A DNA stretch of 64,000 nt from Petrolisthes cinctipes. Lineage: Eukaryota; Arthropoda; Malacostraca; Decapoda; Porcellanidae. Location of the stretch: NCBI GenBank assembly GCA_033782935.1, contig JAWQEG010002475.1:108501-172500 (forward strand), given 5' to 3'. The notes under the pieces were generated by a model. That model ran no database searches. It worked only from the letters and a program-made list of their open reading frames with translations, and had not been told where the DNA came from. A program made the position numbers and the translations under genes. Positions 1 through 12,000 of the stretch are shown here, piece by piece; position 1 is the stretch's first letter; every line of letters starts with the position of its first letter.

Positions 1-32
1 CCTCGTTCCAGCCCTCGAGGATCAATCGTTAC
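1..32 (-). CDS. TPP2: TPP2 exon 14 (partial, truncated by window)
   Basis: Reads [11 protein letters not shown] from acceptor TCCACAG|GTA and continues beyond the window edge. It matches the I.VDP.GL..G segment of TPP2. Phase 0 agrees with exon 13. Confidence 0.85.
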
Positions 33-3000
33 CTGTGGACAAGGGTTATTTTAATCTACCTGTACATTCACAACCCCTAATCCCCTGCCCAACCAGGAAG
101 AATAAAGTACTGTACAATTAATACCTACTGGTATTTACCTTTGCCTGCAATGAGATAATACACCTCTTCTGTAGAAATGAATATACAGAGAAAACCTTTT
201 ATTCATTTGTATTTAACCCCTCAACACCTCACAGCCAGTATTCTGGCAATTTAATATTACCCAGTAGAGTCCTCAAAACCAAGTGTTCTTTCCTGTCTCT
301 CTTTTTTCTGCACAAGTAGTACACTATGTTTAAACTTCCATCAAAACTACCCTCTAAATCATAATGCATGTGCTTTCACCATCCTTAAAATAATATACTT
401 CATAAATGTCATGTCTGCCTTACCTGGAAGGACCTGACAGTATAGGACATCTGTAGACAAGTGGGAGCTTTGACCCAAGAGGCATCACATGTCATCACAA
501 ACTCCATACAAAAGGATAACTTCTCATTTGGGTCTGAAAAGAAAATATATCATTCAGTTATAGGAGACAGATATTCTTATATACTGTATACCGTATATAA
601 AAGGATGTAGCCTGTATGGAGAATTAGAAAGGGAATAAGTGACAAAAGCAAACTGGAAGATTGAAGGCAGGAAAGGCCCCAAGGGTATATGTGATTACTG
701 CAGAAATGCTGAAGCATGAGGGGGAGCAGTAGTGTAGTGGAAGTTAACTACAGTATGGTATATGCAACTTGGCTTGGCAACAGCAAGAGATACCAGAGAA
801 CTGGAGGAGAGACATCATTGTGCCTCTATACAGGGGTAAAGGGAGTAGGGATGAATGTGGTAGCTATGGAGGAATAAGCTTCCTTAGTGTGCCAGGAAAG
901 GTGTATGGGAGGATTCTTATGGGGAAACTGACTGAAGTAACTGAAAATAAAGTCAGTGAAGAGCAGGGAGGGTTCAGAAAGGGTAGAGGCTGTGTGGATC
1001 AGATCTTTGCAATCAAATCAACAGTGGAGAAAAATACCTTAGGAAAGGTTGGAAACTGTATGCTGCCTTCATGGACTGGAAAAAGCATATTATAGGGTCG
1101 ATAGGAGGACCATGAGGAATGTACAGTTGACAGCAAAAAGTCGTGTTGCCACATCTGCCAAGTCATGAAGTACAGTATGGGAATATGAGCTTCACAGGCT
1201 CGTAAAATGAAACCCAAAGTAGTATACTAATTTGCCCCCTGGATATTGTAATAGTATAGTGAATGTGTGGTTTCAATGATTATCCTCCATGTTATCCTTC
1301 AAGAAAGGCCAAAGGTCCAATCACACATATCCGTGCTGTGCGAGTGAAAAAAATATCATTACTTTGAAAGAGGCCGAGGTATTCACACACGTCCGGTTTA
1401 GTACCATGATTTGACTCTCCATGTCAGTGTCGTGTCAGTGCCGACAAATAGAATATCGTCGCCACCGATAATTTTCACGGACGTCGGAAGGTCGGACGAG
1501 TGTATTGAGCTGTGAACAAACATGAATAACGAGCTCATTATTGAATTGGTTAGAAATCAATTATTTCTTTATGATTTACCCCAACCAAAATATATGGACA
1601 GCAGTTTCAAACTGCTGGGAGAGTGGTATGGGGTGGGAGGAGGGAAGCCAGTTAACGAGGAACAGGGGTTCATTGAGGCAATTAATTTGTGGCCACCCCT
1701 TCAGGGATCACTGATGCGTCACGGATATCACTGACACCAAGCGGATGAGGCACTGACATGGCACGGATATGTGTGAATGGACCTTAAGTGAGGCAACACG
1801 ACCTTTACCGCCGAATGTTCTTATGACACATTGTGTAGGAGGGTGCCTGCTGAAAGGAATTGTGGCCTTCCATAGAGGAGCAAATGCATGACATTGTGTT
1901 CCTGTAGAAGGTTGTCTAAGTGAGAAGTACAATATCAGTGGAGGACTGAGGCAAGTGTGTGTCATGTCAAGGAGGCTTTTCAGTATCATTATGGATGAAT
2001 ATATGAGAGAGATGGGAGAGAGGAAGGAGTGCTGGAACAGGGAAAACTAGAGATGATTATGCCTTGGCTACCCCCTTGGGGGGAGTTCCCAACTGAGGGA
2101 GGCGTCAGAGCTATAGATAGCTAGATAGATAGAACATTTCATAATATCAAACAGTAGTTGGATGCACCAGCTTTGTAGGGGTTTTTCCTGATGGAAGGGT
2201 AATATATGACTCAGATTCATTTCAACACAATAACTGTTATAGTACATCTCATACTTGATCTCTCCGTCATATTTATTCTCTCCTGCATGGATATATATTT
2301 TCCCAAGGATTTCCAAAATTCAGACATGCTGACTAGGAACATATGATAGGGCTGGAAATGTGGTTGTATCTTGACAGTTCATGGAATTACTTCTTTCACA
2401 AAGGCAAAAAAGAAAAGGAGTTTTCATCGTGGATGCAAAACCTAGGGGAGGTGGGGAATGAGAATTTCATTGGCTTGGTAGGGGAACTGAATGTGAGTGT
2501 GACCTATTTTACTGGGTATTTTGGACCTCTTTCTTTTACTGATTTTATTTTTCCATCCCTGGCCCAGGTACTGATGATGAAAATAATGACACTGCCTAAT
2601 GTGATGGAAAGTATTTAAGAAGCTAAAGTAAATATATAGGACTAGATGACGGAAACTTCAAAGTACAGAATTATATGATACAAATGTGGATTCACGATTG
2701 TGAAGGTGCTATTGTCATCTGTCTGTAAATCTATATAGTGTACCACATAAAAAAAAATACATTCCCTCTCCGAGTGACCCAGCATTAACCCCTAAAGGCC
2801 AAAAGCAGTCAATTGACAGTCATTGTCCTAGTAGACCAGAAGCTGATGTCTGCCGATCGTAGTGGGGCTATAAAAAACTACATGGGCTATATCTAGCCAC
2901 TTCTTTGGTAACACTGGTTAGGTTTGGACTTCTAATAGCCACTTCATTCGTAACACTGGTTAGGTTTGGGCTGCTTCTGCCTTATAACTACACATAAGCT

Positions 3001-6000
3001 AAGTTTATTATTTTCAGATATATTTGTTGTTTTCACGTACAATTCAGGTGAGTATAATATATATTCTACTCAAATACATAAATGATGCCATTATATATAT
3101 ATATATATAATTATGCCTTGAAAACAATTTTTTCATCATATTTGGTTGTTTTTCTATGGATTCTTAGCTAAAACAGTTTGACTTTAGATTCCAGATTCTG
3201 GTGTGTAAAAATTAAACTCTACAAAGCCAGAAAAATAAAATTTACCTCTGTGAAACATTAAAAATTAGCCAGGTTTTGCAGTTGGGGGGACAGAACGGGA
3301 CCAGGAATTGCATTTCATATAGGTTAACATCACTATCACTCACCAGCCTCACTGTCATTCAATATGATGGGTTCCACTATAACTGAAGTGTCGATAGGTT
3401 TGTCTGCCTTCCAGTTCCGTAGGTGGATGCCTTTCCGCCTCTCACCACCTGCACCACCACCACCACACTCAACTGCAAACCTCACTTTGTCCTCCACACC
3501 TCCACTGTGCTGCAGTAAGTGGTCTACTGCACGCTCAACCTGCGCCAGAATTCATGTAGACCGTTGAATTTTGAGGACCTATTTCAAAAGTACACTTGTC
3601 TAAAAGTCTAATTTGATATTTTGCTATAAAATGACTAGAAAACAATACAGTTTACTTTTTACAGTATAACTACCGACATACAGTAGTTGTTAAATATTTA
3701 TTGATTTATACTTTCCAGGCTTAAATCATGTGCATACATATCTAAGCCACATCCTCTACTAATTAATATAATTAACAAAAATAATAACTGAATTACTGTA
3801 TAAGCAAACAAAACTGATATGATTCATTTATAATACCAGTGCTACAAGATCTGGAAAAAGTGAGAGAATGGTTTATCCATTAAGTCACTGAAAATATTTT
3901 ATTGAAGTCCAGCATTATATAATAAAGAAGATTTATTTTAGTTACTTTAAATTATTTATCTACCTCTCATAATTATGTGTGGGTTATGATGGTTGGAGAA
4001 GTGCAAGATCAGAGTACTGCATCATGAAATACTACACATCATCTTACTACAGATGATATCAATGGGATATGGTAATGACTTAAAATCAGGGGCAAAGCAA
4101 TTAATTTTTAACTAAACTGCATTTATACATTGGAAATATTAGCTAAAGAGAAGTATGATGTCATTAAAATGTGAATAATTTTAGCTTTGTTATTACAACA
4201 AATCATTATTTCATTTTTTAATTGAGCTTTTCCATCATATGCGAGTGATGTACCTGTATGAGGCCATGTCCTTGAGCAAAGATATCTAAGTCAAGTGCCT
4301 GGGCTGTGTGTTGAAGTGCGCGACGTATGGAGTAAGGAGAGTAAATTACACTACGCTGCTTCAGGGCAGACACAGCCAGACTCACACATCCTGCAGTGTG
4401 GGGTGACGCCATACTGAGGAAGATAATGATAGCTAATTTTAGCAAAAATACACAGGAGATAACTATAGTATTTGCAGTGTATCTTGGCCCCTGGGGTGAG
4501 GTCAGGACGAGTTTGCTCTCCCCCCCTCTTTCCCTCTCGTCCTCCCACCTTTTTCCCTGTCGCTTGGCTTATAATTTAAAAACTAACCATACAATTTTTT
4601 TAAATTTTTTGCCAATTAGTTTTCCATGAAAAGTTACTAAAAATAGGGAAAACCAAGCTAAGCTATCCACACCACCACTGGATTAAAAGTCTAGGCACTT
4701 TTCTTCTGTAAAGTAGGCTTTTCTGGTGCATTTTGTGTGTCACGGGCTTTATTTAATGCAGAACAAAATTTTCTGACTGTCCTTTCGCTTACATTAGTCA
4801 CCTTGGCTATCCTTGCAGTTGCTCTTGAAGATGGCAGCAAAGGTCCTCTGTTGGCCTTTTCTTCAAAAAATTACTTATTTACATAGCAAATAAATTTTTT
4901 TGCTTGGCTGTGTAGCATACACAAATGAGTTGCTGTGGAACCTTCCATAACTAGAGAATGAGAGAATGACCTGGAGTGAACTATACTGACCTGGGTAACC
5001 ATCACCAGCACGGGATGTATGGTAGGCAACGCCGCATGAATATCCCAGGTTGCCAAGTGTAAAGGAAGGTATACAAAGTTCCAAATTATTGTTTTACCCT
5101 CAAATTACAGATCATTCATAAAACTATGCAACCTCATTATGAAAATATATCGTTTAGTAATAGTTGGTGTGAGAGAGAGGTCATCATTAGGGAGAAAGAG
5201 AGAGAGAGGTGATGTGGCCAGAGCGTGGACTCCTCCCAACCACACCCCCAGGGCAAAGATATGCTACAAAGAGTATAGCCAATAAATCAAATACAGTACA
5301 CAGTTATCATCTTTCTAACATCCTACAAGATGAGAGTGACAAATGGGACTGGATGCCAGATAATTTTTGAAAGAGAGAGAACAGAAGATGCAATGGCATT
5401 CGAGTATCTGGGAACAGTACACTCAACCCTCGATTTTGCGGATTATTACAGGGAAAGAGGCGTCCGGGAACCATAAAATTTCGGGAATTACGTAAGTCCG
5501 AAGATTATAATATTGCTATCAATTACCAAATATGTTCAGCTAATTTTGCTGCACCTGCAGCAAGCTGGCTAATTGTATGTAAACCACTTATGCTACATGA
5601 ATAAATGATGCATGATATTGAGGTACAAGCCTTTAGCTGTCTCCTGATGTACTTGTGAAGACTAAATGGACATCTGTAGGATGGATGGCTGGCATGACTC
5701 AGGGGAGTACCTAGGCACACACACCATCTATTGGGAGGCTATACAAGCATGTTAGGGAGCGTGCAAATTTAAACACTGCGCTGTCGACTTATGTCATCAC
5801 CCGCTGTCTCCCACACTTGTTGGTGGTGTCGAATTATGTAGTCACCCGCAGTTAAGGGGTTAAACATATATACAGTAAGTAGAAATGTGGTATAATAAGA
5901 TAAGAAAATCATTGGTAAAACTCATTTAAATCATTATTTCTGCGACTCAAATGTGAACTGGGACTACGGGGATGGTGGGGGGTTGTATCTGAGGCAGATA

Positions 6001-9000
6001 AGAGGCTACTGTGGCAGCTTGAAGGATTTGATCTCAGTTCTTTAAAATCATTCTCACAGTTGATTCTCCTACATCTATCTCACAACTGATAGCAAAATTT
6101 CCTCTAACTTCTTTCATCATTTCTATCATCTTCAATAAGTTTCAAAACTGATCTTATTTATCTTCTTGATGAGTGGCGCCATGATGATAAAAATCACACA
6201 CAGATTTGCAAAAGATTGAATACGGATGGATACAGAACCATGGTCAGAACATAAGTGTATCTCAGGCTATTGTTTGCAACAAGAGGCTAGAGGAGAAGCC
6301 CGCCAGTGGAGAGAGACCATGGCCATCGTGGATAGACTCGTTCAAGTGATATCCTGACAAAGCTCATCATGATGTTACTGCTACGCATATAAAAAGTAGT
6401 GCGACGAGACAATTTTTCATCAGCTGATTCGCAATACAGTGTGCATATTTCGCAAATGTTGTAGATTTAGTGTGGCAGTCCTATTTTTGCCAGGCCAGAC
6501 AACAAATGGTCACTGGCGAGGTCACTGACCTATCGCATAGACTCAGCAGAGCGATGAAATGTTGTTTCCAAAGATTAGCCTTTCCAACGGCGCACAGCTG
6601 AGTCACTGCCCTCTGAATTCGGGCCATAGACTAGCCCAAAGCCACCCAAATGCCCAAGCTTTGGCCGAGGCCATACAAAGTCCAGAAAATCAGAAATCCA
6701 GGAATTCGAAGTCCACAAAACTGAGGTTTGAGTGTATAGGGTAAGGATGGGAGGGCATTGTAGGTAAGCTCATAGGATCTCTGGGGAGAATCATGAAAGG
6801 AAAGAAGGGAGTGAGGAATAGCATACTCCTATCTTAACTGACATTGGACGCATGGAGACAGTATGATAAGAGATGAGGAATTTATGAAGAGGGTGTACGA
6901 GAGTGAGATTGAAACGCCTCTCATGAGAGGAGACCATCATTTGTATTATCCAACAAAATGAAAATTGTAAAAGAGTACAATATAAAGAGAATTAAAAGTG
7001 AATTTAAAGAACAATACAGTAGAGCCTTGATTATCCGGCGTCCACGGGAATTTTAAAAGTCAGGAACATCAAACCTCGGGACTGTAGGCTGTCAATAGCC
7101 AGTGACTATTGAGTGTCCGAGATTATTGAGTGTCACACTAGATGAGATAGCAGAGCTTCATGGTGTTGGTAGCTTCTCTTCTGTCCCACTAGATGACGAC
7201 ACTATCAGGTCAGGCATCTTCTATGTTGTGAGTTGACGACGATCTAGGGAGTATTTTCTTAACGTGTCGGTGTATGGCTACTTGATGGACAGCAAAAACC
7301 ATCAAATCCCCCCGGAAAATCCCCAGACATATCTCATGGACTCGAATTTGGGTCCATGACATTCGCAGTCCATCACTGTGAAATTGAGGGTTGAGGGTAA
7401 TCTTATACTGGCTTGTGTGTCGCAATAGCATGCTTGGGATGCACATTAGCACTTTAAGAGTGTTTTTTATGTTCGCACAATTCAAACAGGCCTGATGGGG
7501 GAGACTGGTGGAGGAGCCGATTTGGCTGGAGTACTTGCTGGTGTAGTAATTGATGATTATTCTATCTAGGAATCCCATGACTGTTTATCCTTATTGAAAA
7601 AGTTCCTGATGTCTCCTCCATGTGGAGCGGAGGTGGAGCAGAGCGGGAATTAAATTAATCGGGTATGATGGTCCTGGATTTTCCTCAGTTGCCAGTGATT
7701 GATTTTAGAATTTTTCTTTAAATTGTCCAGTTAATTAAGCACCAATTCCGGTTGATTGGCTCCTGGAAAAACGATCCTCTACTGTATAACTGGAAAGAAT
7801 ATACAGTAGATGAAAGATCATCTCTAAAAGCTTCTCCTGAAACAGTGGGATATGGTTAAAAATACAGGGCTTTCAATTCCTTTGAACTGTGCCATGAAAT
7901 AAACTCTTAGTAAATACCAAGTAATTATTGATGTTTAGTTTAGAGGAATCAGTAACCTCTATTTACCCTCACCTGGTACCATTCATAAGTTGGTTTACAC
8001 GTAGTAAGAAGTTGGGTACGGAGGTGATGGCTCCTCCTGGCGCACACACGGTTACCCCTCTTGCTCCGTCTGCTGTTGGTCCGCGTGATGACCACGTATA
8101 TGCACACCCTGAAAAATAAAGGCAGGTACAATACAGTGCAGTATACTCTGCTGTAGTTTTACTTCTACCTAACATTTCATTCCACACCCATTCCCTCTTT
8201 GTGGTTCCCAAATTATTTTTAAGTTTTTGTGATCCATCACCATACCTCCCTTTTTCCTAGTTGCCTAACATAACCTCTATAACATGTACTTTGAAGCAAA
8301 ATCACGTGACAAATTCTGTCTATAGCATAACATAAAATTTTCTTTGGGTTAGTAACAAGGGCTACAGCTTGAGTTGCTAAACAAGGAAACAATATACTAT
8401 GCATATATATTAATGGTGGCAATAATGCAGTCCCATTCAGGTCTGTATTTAAACTATCCCATGATATATATATGTGCACAGTCAGCACTGACTAATGAAA
8501 ATCAACTTCTCAATCATTGCCTTGTTATGAGATTTTCAAACTACTACAATATTAGAACCATGAAATGATGTGTGAATGCCTAATGTGCTCTGCTTCAACA
8601 ACATACCAGGTAACTTTTCAACCATAGCGTACTCTGCCATCATCATGTCGGGCGAGACGTAAGCACCAACCCCAATGATGGAATCGGAATGGATATCTGG
8701 CGGTACACCAACTGTGGCAAGTGCTGGCCCATGGTTCCCTGCTGAGGCAACCCATGATATTCCATACTTGTTGACCACCTCATGAGCCAACTCTCCAAGA
8801 CGACTGGGGGTGGAAACGGTTCATCAAATGTTTATACAGTTGCTATATAGGGTAATACATACTACATTAAACCCTTGCTAATTCGGATCAATTGGGGGAA
8901 GACCCATGTCGAGTTATCCGAAAATCTGAGATATACGAGGGCCTAATTTTGATGCGCATGACTGACCGCATGAACACCCGCCCTCAAAACTACATGTGCT

Positions 9001-9054
9001 TTCACTCGTATTTCTGGTTCCCATACACAGCTGCGCACACACAAAAACATGATG

Positions 9055-9089
<35 letters not shown>

Positions 9090-12000
9090 AGTATAATACC
9101 CCAGAAGTATATGTAATAACGTATAACAACATGATATGAAGTATTGTGCTGTGGTGGTAGGTGAGGAAGTATGGGAATCAGAGCAGCAGAGCTGGTATCG
9201 GTCAGTTTGTCAGTCACGGCGTACTTGTTGCTACACTTACATTATTCCCTGATTTTTGTGATATTTTTGTGCTTAATTCTCGTACAGAGGACACTGATGT
9301 AATTGGTCTTATCCTAGCCAGAATTAAGTATTGGTGTACAGTAACAACTAAAGGCTCAATTTTTTTTATAAAATTTCAGTATAGTATAAAACTTAAGGCA
9401 TGGGTACTCCTCTCTTATTATACAAATGATACAGTAATATCATTCTCAGCTAGCCAATCCTAAGGTATTAATAGTGTACCCTTCAAGTCAGAAATGACAA
9501 AATACGGTTGCTGATTGCTACAGGGTGTTTCATCCATCAACAACAATTACACTATGCTACTTTTGCTATCTCAGGGTTACAATCCAGCTTACATACATAC
9601 TGTACATAAATCATATCCTGTTATACAAATACCATGATAAAATATAATTTCTATCTATTAAGGACTTCAATGAAAGTTTACAAATACTAACAGTACAAAT
9701 GCTAATATGAAAACCATGTCTGGTGCCCTTACCCTGAATCTGACCAGTGTGCATGTTCTCCATAACTGATATTTATTACATCGATGCTATAGTGAGGATT
9801 CTCCATTACCCGTATCATTGCACGAGCCAGAGCTGTTCCAGTTTCCATGCTATTCAACCGGTTGTCTCCTATAAAAGGGAAAAAATTAAACAGCACCCTA
9901 ATAACTGAAGGAACAATGACTGCAGTATATGGTTAGATATTTTTCACCCAGAGCTCATAGTTTCTTAATACAGTAATTTGTTTAAATTTGATGTTACGCT
10001 TCTTCACAGGTATGAATATATCAAGTTGACAAATTAATGATCATCAAATATAAAGCATTTGTATTGATGAAAAGGGGAAAAGGTCTGCATTAGCTGGTAA
10101 TAAAAATACAATACATAACACCTAATCCTTACTTACATTTACAATAGTTTGGCTTATCATTTTTTGTAAATGCTCACACAGTTTTACACCAACCACCTAA
10201 CCAAGGAAATTACTCTCAGCCACAACTGGTGATTGGTTCATGAACTGTTCAATATTCTATCCATTCATAACAAGTCTTTGACACTCAAAACACCACAGAT
10301 GACAGAAGTACTCTACTAAGACACTAAATTACATATTGTACTAAAAACATAAATGGTCAAGTGAAGGAGCTAGCTTTCCAATCCACCAATCTAAGCCACC
10401 TACCTATAGTAATGGAGATAATTTGTGCCCCAGGAGCAATACCATTACGTTCAGGATTATCAGGAAAGTTGGCTGCTGCAATAGATGCTACGTGTGTCCC
10501 ATGGCTTGCTGTTGGAGGGAATTTAAAGTGTTATTTTTTTCATTCACAATGGACAAAATTATTATCGAGATATATATATAAACTTGACGCCCATATCACT
10601 TCAGTTTGCTTCCTTTCTTGAGTTTTATAAATCATTTTACCTACTCATTACATTACCCTGCATGCAACTGCTATTCTTCTAACATTTCTGGAAAGTAAAT
10701 TACACATAGATAATAAAAGAACGTCCACCCTCATCTTATACTCACAGCACATGCCGACAATTTCTAAAACATTGCCATCATTGTGTACGTTGATGGAGAC
10801 ATTGTACCGGTCGACGGCAGTTAGGGGAGCCCACTCGTGTGTCAACCGGTATTCTCCAATATGTATCCCCGACTCCAGTTCACCCTTCTCGGAGGTGTCA
10901 ATACAAGCCCTGAGGAGGAGACAGAAAATCAGACTGGCTATGTTAAATCTCCTTTGCCATCATCACCTAGTGTCAAAATCTTCAGTCATCCATACAACTT
11001 GGCAACTTGCAGATGACCTACCTCCAGACCTCACCATCATGGTAAACAACACAGTCATGAGCTGGGCCTAGGTCCTTGTACTTCTTCTCTAAGGTGTTGA
11101 GCTGTGTCACCCTGGCTTCTGCATCCTCCTTTCCCAGCTTCTCCAACAAACTAATGTTGCCATTTGTGTTGCTTGCTCCATTCTTGCTAGTTTCTAAGGC
11201 CTGCTGAAGAAGATATAGATTAGAAAGGAAAATAAAGTCATTGGTAACAGGACTTAATGCTCAATATCATACCTGCATGTAGACAAGAAGGAATATACAC
11301 AATTTAATGAGGAACCTTTAAAGAGGATTGGCTGTTCCTTATTACAAGAGCAAAATTCTGCCAACAAAAAACTTCTATTTAGGTGATGCTTGCATCTCCA
11401 AAATAATTGAATAATTATAAGCATGATTACAAAGAAATTCCACGCCACAATCCTTAAGAATGATATTGATATTTTGTGGCATTCACAGCCTTGGAATATT
11501 TACAAAATGTTTTAAAACTTATTGTAAAAAGGCTTCAAACATTCATATGATGTAACTGAAATGCAAGACAAGTTAGAGTTTCATATTTATCAATCTAGCT
11601 GCACCCTGCATTAAGAGATACCGGTACCTAAATAATATCCCTTCCATTACCTGCACTTTCCTCTGTGCCTCAGCCAGGAGCTCTTTATGTATTGGGTCCC
11701 ACTTCTTATCCTTCCTCTCTTTGGTGATCCGTTCTTTTAACCGCTGGGGGTAAAGACAATACGCGCCCTTCACTCCAATGTGGTATTTCCCACTTGGGTT
11801 TACCCAGGACTCTGGAATCTGTTAAATATGACAAGGGTAACAAAGGAAAAAATATTGGTATGTCTCATAAGAATATTAGAATGGGACTGAGAATATTGTT
11901 TGGCTTACACAAAAAGTGCAATGCTTAAGTGCGGCAATTCTTTCATCCATTATCATAACAAGGCTCAACAGTGGCCCATGAATCTATGAGTGATAAAAGG

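Larger units (their letters stand above)
1122..1818 (+). mobile_element. Tc1/mariner-like non-autonomous element, inserted in the LINE
   Basis: Left end TACAGTTGACAGCAAAAAG continues to GTCGTGTTGCC; the right end (about 1795..1818) is its inverse, GGCAACACGACC then TTACCGCCGAA. A second copy with the same internal sequence (CACATCTGCCAAGTCATGAA) is at 29498..29722. TA insertion and these ends suggest a Tc1/mariner relative. No transposase is present. The copy is interrupted by another element at about 1311..1787. Confidence 0.7.

Noticed and set aside
3364..3567. 67-residue plus-strand open frame
   Set aside because: It is the antisense shadow of TPP2 exon 12.
7210..7578. 122-residue minus-strand open frame inside TPP2 intron 10
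   Set aside because: It lies within the pogo/Tigger-like element ends, has no recognisable similarity, and is not joined to the TPP2 frame by splice sites.
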